NCBI RefSeq assembly: GCF_003672135.1
Contig: NC_039515.1
Coordinates: 12,772,001 to 12,836,000 of the forward strand
DNA: 64,000 nucleotides
Direction: 5' to 3'
DNA from: Ooceraea biroi
Lineage: Eukaryota > Arthropoda > Insecta > Hymenoptera > Formicidae
Positions 23,801 through 34,900 of this stretch are shown here, one piece after another. Made by a program: the position numbers and the translations under genes. Under the pieces are notes generated by a model. The model did no database searches. It was not told the origin of the DNA and worked only from the letters and a program-made list of their open reading frames with translations. The first letter of the stretch is position 1. The number at the start of each line of letters is the position of its first letter.

Positions 23801-26800
23801 ACATGATTTTAACAATATGTCAAGTTGTCAACTAGATTGAACCCATATTCCCCAAATTATGTGCATAATTATTGAGAAATGTATTAATTTATCTGAAATA
23901 TTGTTTTCTTGTGTCATGTACTTTTTTTTTATATTGGAAATGGTTATTACTATTCAATAAAGATTTAGAGGCATAAATTTTCGGAACTATATAGAATATA
24001 TTAGGGGTGTGATTTAGTTTTGAGGGTTATGTTTGCTCAAAAACGCATGTATTTAAATATGATAATGAATGAATACCTTAATCAAACTATTTTCCTTCGT
24101 TTTCTATAACTTTTTCCCATCTTTCTGGCAAGAGATGGATTCCACCACGATAAAATCACTTTTCTTTTCAGTTGATCCATTCGTCGACGAATTTTCGCAC
24201 TTCTTCGAAATTATGAAAGTGTGTATCCTTTAAAGCGTGTTGCATCGACCGGAACAAATAATAATCGCATGGAGCAATGTCCGGAGAATACGCGGGGTGC
24301 GGTAAGACTTCCCATTCAAGCTCTAATAGTGTTTGTTTCACTGATAACGCAACGTGAGGTCGAGCGTTGTCACGAAGAAGAATCACTTTCCGTCCTTTAC
24401 TCGCAATTGGTGGTCGTTTTTTGTCCAATGCTTGCTTCAAATTGTACAATTGGTGTCGATAACGATCAGCCGTGACAGTCTCATGCGGATTTAACAGCTC
24501 ATAGTACACTATCCCACCAAATACAGAGCATTACTTTTGAACCGTGAATATTGCGTCTCGGAGTGGATGTTAATGGTTCGCCTGGATCCACCCATGATTT
24601 TCTGCGTTTCGGATTATCAAAATAGATCCACTTTTCATCCCCAGTAACAATCCGAGACAAAAGACTCTTCTTTTTTTGCCTGGCGATCAACGAAATGCAA
24701 ATGTTCAACCGGTTCGCAACGGCACTTTCCGATAATTGATGTCGAACCCATTTCCCTTCTTTCTGAATTTTTCCCATTTCATGTAAATGTTTCGTAACTG
24801 TTGTACGATCAACATTTAATACTCTGGCAAGTTCTGAAGTGTATTCTGTTGGATTTTCGTGCAATAATGCTTGCAAATCTGCATTTTCAAGTTTTCTTGG
24901 TTGTCCCGAGCGTTCTTTGTCCTTCACATCAGTATGACCACTTTTAAAGCGTCTAAACCAGTATTCACACGTCTTAATTGATGGGGCAGAATCACCATAA
25001 GTTTCCACAAGAATTCTATAACCGTTAGCCGCAGTTTTCTTTTGATTAAAAAACAAAAGCAACGCATGTGGAAAATGCTAAAGAGCTTTCGGAAGTTGCA
25101 TTTTTACGATGATATAAACACGACTGTTATTGCATCTATTGCTATAATGCTACTAAATGTCATGGATAATGTCAACACTGTAAGAAAGAACAGTTATCGG
25201 AAACAGCTATTGGAACAAACTGACACTACAGCCATCTGTTGCAAAACCCTCAAAACTAAATCACACTCCTAATACATACATACAATTATCATATTTGATA
25301 AAACATATAATGTTCTCACACATGTGAAAAACGAAATACATTTCACATATTAATAAAAAACAAGATTTCGATAAAATGGATAACTTAATCTAATTTTCCT
25401 CTCAAAACCTGTCACAAGAGAAAAAATAATAATAAAAAATTAATTTTTACCTTTCTGATTAAAACGAAAATGAATTTCGTTTTTCACATGTGTAAGAACA
25501 TTATATGTTTTATTAAATGTGATAATTAATTATTTAAATTTTTATTTTAAAAAATTAAATGTTTTCGCTATACATAATAAATGACAAAATCAGCTGTGCA
25601 GTAAAAATCCATATCACCTGACTTGAAAATCAATAACAGATGACAAATCGGTACGCGTGTAGTCACGGGCCTGAGCGCGCGAGGTTTACGCAATATTATT
25701 GGGAAACTTTGATCGCTTCTAACTCAAAAACTATTGTAGCCTCGAAAATTTCGTATTAGAATTTTTCACTCTATTTTACCTCTAGAATACGCTATTAAAA
25801 TATTGGACGGAGGTTTTGAGACACCCTGTATATATATATACATACAGGGTGTTTCCTAAGTAAGTAGACAAACTTAAGGAGGATATTTCTTGGCTTATTT
25901 TAAGAAGAAAAGGCCATGTAAACAAAGCAGTTTAGGACATACCTAAACTGCTTTGTTTTCCAAAAAAAAGTACATCACTGTTTTCGTTCACTTTTCGTTT
26001 ATTATAGAACAGTTTGTGTTATTGCAAATGAAACAAATGAAAAACAATAGTAACCAAAAAGAAAAATTATAACGAAAAAGAAAATAGTAACTAAAAAGAA
26101 AAATAATAACATCACAGTAACTGCTGAAAATGTCCACCTGCAGCCATGATACACGCCTCAACTCTCCTTTCCATTGATTGACGTACACGCTCAAAAATAC
26201 CTGGAGTGTTACGTATTCTTTCACATCCATCTATTATGCGATTTCTGAGATCTTCTTCATTTTGAATAGGTGTAGCGTAAACTAAAGATTTAAGCTGTCC
26301 CCATAGAAAAAAATCTACTGGATTTAAGTCTGGGGATCTTGCAGGCCATAAATGGTTTGGTCTTTGAGTACCTCGACCGATCCATCGATTGGCAAACTTC
26401 CTGTTCAAAAATTGACGAACTGCTAAGCTAAAGTGGGGTGGAGCGCCATCATGCATAAACCACATTCTATTTCTGAGCATGAGTGGAATATCTTCCAAAG
26501 GTAGCTCATCTTCAAGAAACTGTAGATACGAAGCACCGTTAAGTTTCAAGGGAAGAAAGACAGGACCAATCAAAAAGTTTTTCATTTGTTTCATTTGCAA
26601 TAACACAAACTGTTCTATAATAAACGAAAAGTGAACGAAAACAGTGATGTACTTTTTTTGGAAAACAAAGCAGTTTAGGACATATGTTTATATGACCTTT
26701 TCTTCTTAAAATAAGCCAAGGAATATCCTCCTTAAGTTTGTCTACTTGCTTAGGAAACACCCTGTATATATAACAAATGAGAAATCGGTTAATACCTGAC

Positions 26801-26936
26801 ATAATACGAATGATATGAATAATGCTTCAAAAAAAACAATTTGTATCTTCTTGAAGAATGAAGTGTCGTAAGGCCATAGGCCGAGCCATAGCAGAAGAAT
26901 TCTGTTCAGTTTATAGTGTTCTTCTGTAAAATCCAT
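20889..26936 (-). CDS. Odorant receptor OR-D, complete, 9 exons, 391 aa, transposon-filled intron 1
   Basis: Orco-dependent odorant receptor. Exons on the minus strand: 26936-26796, 23510-23391, 23109-22992, 22569-22308, 22193-22077, 21752-21662, 21530-21385, 21163-21031, 20936-20889; total 1176 bp, one open frame. Exon 1 reads MDFTEEHYKLNRILLLWLG. Exon 4 is the most divergent of the array, with LDVIIPMNVSRS in place of LDIIIPLNESRP, followed by EYFVDQTRYFY. Exon 5 ends RRAT where the others have RRAV, RRAM or RRAI. Exon 7 shows NYMGQNIIDIS, exon 8 WYAAPLWLQKLI and EGFAK, exon 9 LLSMSMSYVMFLRST then TGA. Intron 1 is 3285 bp (others 0.4-1.1 kb) because a mariner, a MITE, a transposon end fragment and a deleted DDE element have all landed in it; the last begins about 30 bp from the exon 1 donor. 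The coding frame is unharmed, but splicing efficiency is untested. Confidence 0.9.
24001..25272 (-). mobile_element. mariner element, copy 1 (in OR-D intron 1)
   Basis: A complete 1272-bp element. Its ends are inverted repeats of about 28 bp starting TTAGGGGTGTGATTTAGTTT and ending in the mirror sequence (with GGAG variant), flanked by the TA target duplication at 23999-24000 and 25273-25274. Length and TA target are those of a mariner. The transposase is on the minus strand and broken. The second copy at 56629-57893 is in the opposite orientation. Confidence 0.93.
24168..25101 (-). pseudogene. mariner transposase pseudogene, copy 1
   Basis: D,D34D mariner transposase in two frames. The N-terminal half carries the helix-turn-helix region (YGDSAPSIKTCEYWFRRFK, then LNVDRTTVTKHLHEMG) and the first catalytic aspartate in VTGDEKWIYFDNPK. 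After CIWWDS the frame shifts; the second half starts YYELLNPHETVTADRYRHQL and carries the second aspartate (LLRDNARPHVA) and the third (HPAYSPDIAPCDYYLFRSMQ). An additional defect near the start is an in-frame TAG after MQLPKAL, next to a 6-bp insertion compared with copy 2. It cannot make a full-length enzyme. Confidence 0.9.
25281..25530. mobile_element. MITE with ~54-bp inverted repeats (OR-D intron 1)
   Basis: A stretch of about 250 bp whose ends mirror each other: aattatcatatttgataaaa near 25283 and its reverse complement near 25508-25528, continuing through the word acacatgtgaaaaacgaaat. There is no coding potential. It lies directly beside the mariner, so one may have inserted next to the other. 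Family not assigned. Confidence 0.6.
25531..25832. mobile_element. End fragment of a Tc1/mariner-type MITE
   Basis: It ends with gagacaccctgta, the mirror of the tacagggtgt terminus typical of this superfamily. The inner words (ctgagcgcgcgaggtttacg, aaaactattgtagcctcga) resemble the MITE inserted in OR-E at 32711-33273. No matching left terminus was found, so this looks like one end of a related element whose other half is lost. Confidence 0.45.
25845..26764 (-). mobile_element. Deleted DDE (IS630/Tc1/mariner-type) element with long inverted repeats
   Basis: A 920-bp element flanked by TA duplications. Both ends start CAGGGTGTTTCCTAAG and the inverted repeats run for roughly 200 bp (25845-26048 against 26565-26764). 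The left arm carries a short extra hairpin around cctaaactgctttg. Only the C-terminal part of a transposase remains between the arms. The right end stops about 30 bp inside intron 1 of OR-D, beside the exon 1 splice donor. Confidence 0.85.
26112..26606 (-). pseudogene. C-terminal half of a DDE transposase
   Basis: An open frame of 164 codons whose first residues are coded by the inverted repeat itself and are not genuine. The true part shows the second catalytic aspartate in MWFMHDGAPPHFS and the third in WPARSPDLNPVDFFLWGQLK, followed by a conserved tail (CERIRNTPGIFERVRQSMER). The first catalytic aspartate and the DNA-binding domains are missing, so it is a deletion derivative unable to transpose alone. 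The closest style is the DUF4817-linked transposases common in ants. Confidence 0.85.
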
Positions 26937-27287
26937 GTTTAGCAAACGTTAAAATACATATACTAGAAGTGATAGCATAGACATAGCTTTTCTTTCTACG
27001 TCTCGATGTTAAATGCATGGTAGACTACTGAGTCTAAAATTTACAGCAAAGTTTTTACAACAATGGGATATTGCTATGAACTAAATTACGAAGCATTGAA
27101 TAAATTATGAGGCATTACCAAGTAAGGTACAAGTTGAAATAAAATAATTTTTTCTGGCCTTTCTTTTCCTCTAATTTAGTAATTTAAAGTAATATAAAAA
27201 GAAATTGTAATATTACATCGAGATAATATTGACAATCATGGAAATTAGTGACATGGGGATGGTATTGCGCGCATAGTTCTCCATTAG

Positions 27288-27376
27288 AAATCGATAACTT
27301 CTTATGTACCTCTATGTGTGGACGTTAGTGTAAAGATGAATTTTCGCGGTTGACTTTCATTCCGACACAAGACGTG
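27288..27376 (-). promoter_or_regulatory. Conserved upstream block of OR-D
   Basis: A copy with aaatcgataacttctt, acgttagtgtaaagatgaat, tttcgcggttgactttcatt and ccgacacaagacgtga, 353-441 bp upstream of the ATG at 26936. It shows more substitutions at its far end than the OR-C copy. Confidence 0.45.
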
Positions 27377-27738
27377 AATAATGTTACACATTTAAAACGT
27401 GTACGTATAGTTAAGAAAGTGGATGTGTGTTTTGTGTGTAGTGCTCACAATGAACAGTAAGAATGTTGAAAATACAAGGTATAAAATTCTGTTATTTGTA
27501 AAAAGGAAGCTATATGTTAAAAATCAACTAAAGTTCAAGAATACAAAATGTGGCGATTAGGATATCAACGGACCAATGTGTAATGATAAAATTTTATGAA
27601 GAACAATAATATTATCGTCGCAAATTTTGTTTCAAATAAACTTCCTACTGTTAAGATACTTTGTTTCTTCTTTGCAACATGATGAATATCGGCTTTTGTA
27701 TCTGCAGTGACATTGCGTGTCAATGTGTATGATATCTG

Positions 27739-27781
27739 TGTGTGTGTGTGTGCGCGCGTGCGCGTGTGCGTGTGTGTGAGT
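27739..27781. repeat. Alternating TG/CG tract (duplicated at 36492-36541)
   Basis: A purine-pyrimidine alternating run (tgtgtgtgtgtgtgcgcgcg and following) in the spacer left of OR-E. The second copy, left of OR-F, is longer and richer in GCGC. Such runs mutate fast by slippage and can adopt left-handed DNA. Confidence 0.8.
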
Positions 27782-28412
27782 GAAGATATCATGTTACATA
27801 GTATTAATAGAAATATCTAAAACCCACATAAAATTTGATGACGAAATGATTCTACTATGTATGTGAATTTTGTTATGAATATTATTTTATACATTGTGTT
27901 TGCGTGCGCGTGCATGCAAATATATGAGTTGATCAGAAAGTGTAGGATTTTAACGTAAAAATAAAAAGCAAACGCATCCAAAGGAACTTTCTGATAGATT
28001 CGCAATAGCTTTAACCGCTTTGCTGCAACTGAAACTAACTTTACAAATGCCACATATTACAACAATTTGTGTGGAATGTATTTGTTTCATGTGATCAGTT
28101 CGAGAAAAGGAATCGGATTTGATAGTGCAACGAACAAACAGACATATATGTATTTGTGCAAATACATACGAGAAATACGAATTACCAAATTACACAAGAT
28201 TTACTGCATTCAGTTATAAGAAAACAAGACACAGATATTGTTTTTATTATTCTTATAACATTTTATGCTTAGCATTACACCAATTTATTTTACTCTGCAA
28301 ATTACTAAAAAAGAAATCAGAAAATACATCTTTTTTTCTACTGCAGAGATAAATCTTTGATGGCATGTGATCGACATAAATCCAAATTCAAAAATTCAAA
28401 TATATATATATA

Positions 28413-28638
28413 AGCCAAATACCACTCACTCACTCACTCACTGACTCATCAACGTGCAGTCCGAACCACTGCACCTATCGACTTGAAATTTTAAGGGTAT
28501 ATTCCTACTATTACGTAGGTGCTCACTAAGGGAGGGTTTTCCAAAATTCCACCCCTGACGGGTGAGAAGGGGTAAAAGGTGTTTTTATTTAATTCTATAC
28601 ATAAATATCGCGGGCGAAGCCGTGACGGGGGATGCTAG
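28413..28638. mobile_element. Non-autonomous repeat with Helitron-like end
   Basis: An insertion of about 225 bp in copy 1 only. It starts near the (cact)n run at 28433 (ccactcactcactcactcac), contains ctgcacctatcgacttgaaa, and finishes with cgggcgaagccgtgacgggg then gatgctag. The short hairpin before a CTAG end is Helitron-like, but this is a suggestion only. It is missing from the matching place in copy 2 (about 37170). Confidence 0.45.
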
Positions 28639-28640
28639 AA

Positions 28641-28682
<42 letters not shown>

Positions 28683-28771
28683 AATGAGTTTGTGATTAGG
28701 AACTTTTTGAATTTGGATTTATGTCGATCACATAGAGAGAGAAGTTTAAAAAAAGTAGATAGGTATATATA

Positions 28772-30312
28772 CAGGGTGTGCGAAATAAAGTGACTCAGGC
28801 GGAAAGTACAGGTAAATAGGAGTAAACCGAGAAGAAAAGTCAAATACTATTTTTCGAAATTCGCAATAGTTATTAAGTTATTAACATATACGTCTGAGCC
28901 AATAAACGCGCTGAAAGCGTTAGGCCGGACTCGGGAGATAGAGCGAGAGGCGGAGTCAAGAAGAGTGGGGGGGGGCGAGGGGGGAACCGCGAGCGACTCG
29001 CGAGTCGCGAAGCGCGGCGCGTGACATATGATACCGCGCCGAGAATCTATTATGTATTTGTGCTTTCCGTACATTGCCGACGAGGAAACAATAATTTTCC
29101 AGCGCGGTGTTTTTAATAGCAAGGAAATGATACGCTATCATTTCCACACCACCTAGCGGTAGATAGCTCGGCGCGTTTTTTTATAGTGATTTCCCCGGTA
29201 GGCCTAATCCACTCTCATTATTTAATTCGATTAATTTAATTGAATTGTTCGAAATGTCTTCCCCTTTCTCGTATGCAGAGGTCAGCTCTTCGTACAATAT
29301 CGCGTGTGGCACGGTGCGTCTCAATTTTTGTACAGCGCGAAAAATTGTATGATATGTTGGATAATATCGCTGTTTAGCACTTCGAACACCTCGAATACCT
29401 CAAACCGAGATTCCCGCGAGCCATCAGGCAGCAAACAATGTTCGTGTTTTGTCTACAGTTGCTGAAAGTCAATTGAAAGTCATGTTCTGCCTACACGATA
29501 TTTTCGCACGATATTTTCTTGTATAGTCGCGTATAAGTCTCGTGTTCAAGATATTCGAAGTGTTCTAGGTGTTAGACAGCGACGATGCGATATACTACGG
29601 AAGAGTATACGAATATGATAGTGGCTTATGAGCTAGCAGGCGAAAATGCGCGTCTCGCGGCTCGGATTTATGCCTAACGATTTCCTGGGCATGCATATTA
29701 TCCAACATCTCGTACAATTTTTCGCACTGTACAACAATTGCGTGAAACAGGGTGTCTCGTGCATAATACGAGAGGAATTCCAATGCGTTGTGTTCGAGCC
29801 GACCTCTGCGTACGAGAAAGGGGACGACATTTCGAACAATTCAATTAAATTAATCGAATTAAATAATGAGAGTGGATTAGGCCTACCGGGGAAATCACTA
29901 TAAAAAAACGCGCCGAGCTATCTACCGCTAGGTGATGTGGAAATGATAGCGTATCATTTCCTTGCTATTAAAAACACCGCGCTGGAAAATTATTGTTTCC
30001 TCGTCGGCAATGTACGGAAAGCACAAATACATAATAGATTCTCGGCGCGGTATCATATGTCACGCGCCGCGCTTCGCGACTCGCGAGTCGCTCGCGGTTC
30101 CCCCCTCGCCCCCCCCCATTCTTCTTGACTCCGCCTCTCGCTCTATCTCCCGAGTCCGGCCTAACGCTTTCAGCGCGTTTATTGGCTCAGACGTATATGT
30201 TAATAACTTAATAACTATTGCGAATTTCGAAAAATAGTATTTGACTTTTCTTCTCGGTTTACTCCTATCTACCTGTAGTTTTCGCCTGAGTCACTTTATT
30301 TCGGACACCCTG
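28772..30312. mobile_element. 1.5-kb foldback transposon
   Basis: Ends start CAGGGTGT(G/C)CGAAATAAAG with TA on both sides (28770-28771, 30313-30314). The arms run inward as near-perfect inverted repeats for at least 510 bp (28772-29283 against 29803-30312) and with lower identity to about 29371 and 29697. The loop of about 325 bp holds a fragment of a transposase N-terminus. The two arms produce mirrored open frames that are not genes. The element is missing from copy 2 of the duplication, so it was inserted after, or lost from, one copy. Confidence 0.88.
29585..29677 (+). pseudogene. Transposase helix-turn-helix fragment (DUF4817-like)
   Basis: In the loop of the foldback element an ATG at 29585 opens MRYTTEEYTNMIVAYELAGE then NARLAARIYA and stops at TAA. 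The pattern Y(T/S)xEEYxxM, G(E/R)NAxxAAxxYAxRFP is the start of DUF4817-containing transposases of insects. The stop falls where the family has the E of YAERFP. This fragment ties the foldback element to the same DDE superfamily as the element at 25845-26764. Confidence 0.6.
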
Positions 30313-30447
30313 TATATATATTATATATATATATATAAAGAAAGAGAACCTATCTACTTTCTCTAAATGATTTTCAATTTATTAAATTTATTATATTTTA
30401 AATCTACAAGACAAGTTTTATAAACATCTCAATCCTTCCTGTGGTTT

Positions 30448-33400
30448 CTATTGTGTGGATTGTAGCACCATAACGTAAGACGTGCACATACTCATGAGCT
30501 GCAATTAATATTTTTTTTATGATGCGCATCAGAATACAATTTTTGCGCAGCATCGTGTTTCGTACCGTAGCAAAACCTTCTAATGACGTTTCAAATAAGC
30601 CCCCAATTGTTAAGCTAGTCTTCTTATTGCTTCTTTGTATCATGATGCATATGAGTTTTTGCATCCATAATGGCATTGCGTACCATGGCGTATTATATCT
30701 ACCAATACATATGAATATATGACAATATGTAATAAAGATTCAATGCACGTAGATTATCAATTAATCAAATATATTTCCTGATTTTTATTAAGTTTATTAA
30801 ATTTGCAAGATACTTTAGATCGAAAATTTATGTTTTAACTTATGTTCATACACAAACATATATATCATGCAGAACATTATCTATAATCGTCATATTTATA
30901 TAAATTCATTAAGAAAGCCGAAAAGTGTCTTGAATGAGTACTTACGTCGTTTCAGAAACATTAATACTGGTATCAGTAACATTTTGCCCAAAATAGTTTG
31001 TCATAAATATGTAATATAAATGTATAAATACGATACACAGGAACATTAACAGATCTACTGGATCATTCAGAGAAATTATCACGTGAAGTAACTAAAAGGT
31101 ATGTTAATTGTTACTTGTGAATTACATATTTCATACATACTGTTATAATTGTAATATTATAATTTATGTTCGTAAATATCTATATTCATAATAATAATTA
31201 ACGTTTTTTAAATCAATGATATTACTTTCGTCGTATTGATTATGCTTACGTGAAAGAAACTAAGACTCATTGAAAGCATTCCAAATCCTAACAATACGAA
31301 ATAGAATATCGTAAAAGTATTTGTCAAAATCCTGCACAGACTTGAACAGCACAATATATATTTACTATTTATTTATTGCGAGTTGTAAACCTTTGCACTC
31401 GATTCCCTCTATTTAACGAAATATGATATTAAAAAAATATGATATTTAAAAAAGGCTTAATCTTACGTTTTTTTGTATAATAGATGTAAATTAAATTAAT
31501 AACATAAGTGCGAAATACTTTTAATTTGCCGGATCAAACCGATTCGCAAAATAGAACGTAATAAAGATTTCGAGTGCAAAGGAATGGCAAAATGCTAGGC
31601 TAATACTAACTCCATAGCTCGCCGATGAACGTATATTGCATGAATTAATCTCTCATATAGTATATATTGCTTAATATCTTTTGGCATGTTTAATACGTCT
31701 TTGCCACATATGTGTTTGATTCGATAACTATAAAAATACAATAATGTTAAAACTGTTTCCGGTAACGGCATTGATATAACTTTTCGTATCTTCAAATTAA
31801 ATCACATAAAGGATATAACTTTGAAGATTTTCAAACGTCACCTTCATATTTACCTAGCAATTTTAAACATCGCGCAAACATGCAGGATATAGGATATGGG
31901 CATTGTTGCACAAGCCGCTAACGTTACGGAGCCAGCATAGATGGCTGTGGCAATATGTATCAAAATAGCATAGAAGTACGTTTCTTCATCAATAAAATAT
32001 TCTACTATAATTGGTAACTGTCGTGGCCGGGATTCATTTAGTGGCATGATTATATCGAGTATACGGGGCACACAGCCCAATGTTAACAGTCCCAAAAAGC
32101 AAAGAGTAGCCAATACTGAAGCATGCAATTTGTTATGTACTTCACGAAATACGAAAAGTAATGTCATCATTATGTGAGTTTAACGTGTCGAAGACTCTCC
32201 ACATGTACTATATGAGAAAATTAATTCTTTAAAGACACTTTTCGAAACAACTTTATTAAACGTTAGTAAACTATGTCATTATGATAGAAAATTGTATAAA
32301 ATTGTACAAAACTATGCCATGGCTTAAATATTTTTATAATATGTAAAACTTTATTATAAAACATTTACTAATATTTCATGTATAGGAAATTCTTCTTAAA
32401 TATTTTGATGATGACCTGACATATTGACATAATATATTGTGCAAATAATTGTAGTGTTAGGAAAAAAAAGTGGACGTTGATGCAGTTAGTAACATTCTTA
32501 CACAGAAAGAAGATTGTATGTAATCTTGCGTTATCTGCATACTCTCTTAATATTTCACATTCTGTCTGATCTTTTAATATATTCCAGTCATGTCGCATTC
32601 TATCGAAGATATACTTGATCTACAATTATAAGCAAAAGCCATTTGTTCTGTACTTTCTGTAATATGCTGTACAAATCAGTTTTTCTGTTTCTATACATAA
32701 TAGTACTATACAGGATGTCCCAGACCTACCGTATAAGCCGTGAATGGTAGGTTCCTGAGTTCATTTGGAGACGAAAATTCTAATGCCAAAATGTCGAGGG
32801 TGCTATAGTTTTTAAACGGGAAAGGTTTAAAGTTTACCAATAAGCCTGTCACAATTTCGCGCGCTCAGGGACATTGCATATCAAAAGGGCCCTTTCACAT
32901 CACTTCACTCAACTCGATAGAAACATGTTAATGTGTCCGAGTGTTAACTCGAAATTATTATTCAAATTATTATTCACTTTCTTTGTACATTGTTCACAAA
33001 ACCGACGAATATCAGGATGATAATAGTTTATAAATTATCATACGGAAACGCGATGCGCGTCGAACTTTCAAAGCATTCGTGTGAAGCGTGCAACGAATGA
33101 CGTTTCTTCTGTGATGAGAGAAAATCAATACAATCGATATGAAGTTTTCTGCATGAAATGTCGCTAAAGAAAATTGATAAGAAAATATTAACAGTATTTT
33201 TTATTAATTTATTAATTTATTTAGAAGAACAGGTCTCATACTGCGCTTATACGGTAAGGTCTGGAACACCCTGTATAGTTAAATAATGAATAAATGAAGA
33301 AATATATATATAGCATTATGTAAATGCAAAATAAGTAGGAAAAATAGGATTAGAAATAATACTAAAAGAAAGATTTTTGTCAACATTAAAAACATGTCAT

Positions 33401-33861
33401 TATTAATAAATGACAGTATAACTTACATTATTGGAGAGTAGGAGCCATGCACTATATTTTACAATATATATACAATCAAAAACGATATACGTAAAAATTT
33501 TCAGAAGGACATCGGTGTTGCATTTCTTGACAAGAAACGTATTAAACTGAAAGTAGTAGCTTCAGTTTAAGTTCGACAATTATAACATGACAAAATATAT
33601 TAATTTTAATGAATCTTTTATTGTTACTCTTTGTCACATTATAAACACGTATCGAAATATTGGGAATTCGATACGAGTATTCACTTAGATAAATATATGA
33701 AAAGAACTGCCGAATGATACCTGACATACTAAGAAAGATACGAATAATGTTTGATAAAAAATTATTTGAATCTTCTTGAAAGCTGAATTTTGATAAGGCC
33801 ATAGACCGAGACACAAAAGGAGAATTCTGTTTAGTTTATAGTACTGTTCGATGAAGTCCAT
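30448..33861 (-). CDS. Odorant receptor OR-E, complete, 9 exons, 392 aa
   Basis: Orco-dependent odorant receptor, twin of OR-F. Exons on the minus strand: 33861-33721, 33546-33427, 32619-32502, 32115-31854, 31727-31611, 31340-31250, 31091-30946, 30698-30566, 30498-30448; total 1179 bp, one open frame. Exon 1 reads MDFIEQYYKLNRILLLCLG then LWPYQNS. Exon 4 has LDIIMPLNESRPRQLP and EYFIDEETYFY, exon 5 YRIKHICGKDVL, exon 7 NYFGQNVTDTS, exon 8 WYAMPLWMQKLI and EGFAT, exon 9 LMSMCTSYVMVLQSTQ then TAG. E and F form a separate branch from A-D and G-I (for example IMPLNE, FIDEE, MQKLI). Intron 2 holds a 563-bp MITE missing from OR-F. I noted nine amino acid differences from OR-F, spread over exons 2 and 4-9. 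Confidence 0.92.
32711..33273. mobile_element. 563-bp TA-flanked MITE in OR-E intron 2 (empty site in OR-F)
   Basis: Ends are CAGGATGTCCCAGACC on the left and the mirror of CAGGGTGTTCCAGACC on the right, continuing through accgtataagc. TA is duplicated at 32709-32710 and 33274-33275. OR-F at about 39595 has the uninterrupted site tactatatagttaaata, so the insertion is clean. No coding capacity. The inner gcgcgctcaggg region is shared with the fragment at 25531-25832. Confidence 0.92.
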
Positions 33862-34900
33862 ATTCGATGGAGACCGATACGCGACGAGTGCTAGGAGTGA
33901 TAGTGCGGAACCGTGCTTTCCCCACCACGCATCGCATTACACATAGGGACTTTTTTTCTAAATTTTACAGCATACATTTTAGATAATATTACCGTGGAAA
34001 TATCATTGTGCTGATAGCAGACAGTAACTATTAAAGCGACGGTAGGGAATAAGCATAAATTGTTACAATCGATATTTCTCAATTACTTTTCTATAGTTCA
34101 CCCGCACAACGTGAAAAGCGGAGGTATTAAGATAATATCGGTCATTATCAAAATTGGCAATTGAGAAATAGTGTTATAGTCTAGTGTTATATATATGTAA
34201 AAAAATTAATGTTTCTGACAAATGTATCTTTTTATATAAAAATGTGCACACTAATGTATAAAGATTCCGCAGATCATTTCGGTCTATTCATGGGGATTCA
34301 ATGTGCAATAGTGTCATATGTTATAACAACTTTTGCGCAACATGTTTGTTCCACGTAGTGTACATCAGTTTAGATATGTATTTGTCAGTTAAAATATCAC
34401 ATTTGATGTGTGTATTAGTCTAAGAATTAATTTGAGTTTGAGAAGTTAAAGAATATTGTCAATATTGGATTTGTTAATGCAAAGATCAGATAAGCTCAGA
34501 TAGGATCAAATTTGAAGAGATATGGGAAATATACGAATTATAAAAGTTGATACGATTTTATAATCATTCATAGAGGAATAAGAGACAAATACTGTTTTTA
34601 TTATTCTTATAAAATCTGGTTTGTAATCATTGATAAAAAATATTAAAAATTAGTACAGTGTAATTGCACAGAAATAATCTCTTGTAGAGAGTATTGATAG
34701 ACATGGAGTCCAGACACACATAAAATGTATAAATAGTAAACCTAATTTTTGAAGTTAGTTTTACTCATGTTTTTTGTAACAATCCTGATGAATATGATAT
34801 TATAACCATTTATAACATCGAATAAAAACAATTATCCGAGAAAGTGTTACAAAAATATTGCTTTGGACAGTTGATAGATACGCTCAAAACATAAACGAGA

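Larger units (their letters stand above)
27651..34900. repeat. Segmental duplication, copy 1 (contains OR-E)
   Basis: Sequence from the ttaagatactttgtt word at 27651 to about 34900 is nearly the same as 36406-41270. Copy 1 is longer because of insertions at about 28400-30315 and 32711-33273 and otherwise differs by scattered substitutions and short indels. It includes all of OR-E plus spacer on both sides. The similarity is far higher than between any other pair of repeat units here, so the event is recent. Confidence 0.9.

Noticed and set aside
24221..24475. 84-residue open frame opposite the mariner (and 57420-57797 in copy 2)
   Set aside because: Antisense shadow of the transposase; both copies show it only because the element is repeated.
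27739..27781. Possible CRISPR-like or satellite array
   Set aside because: Only a dinucleotide run; there are no spaced direct repeats of CRISPR type in the window.
28847..30237. Two nearly identical 91-residue open frames (28847-29122 minus and 29962-30237 plus) and their 63-residue partners
   Set aside because: They are mirror translations of the two arms of the foldback element, not conserved genes.
33542..33814. 90-residue minus-strand open frame (also 39927-40199)
   Set aside because: It overlaps exon 1 of OR-E/F in another frame; the GLWPY frame is the real one.
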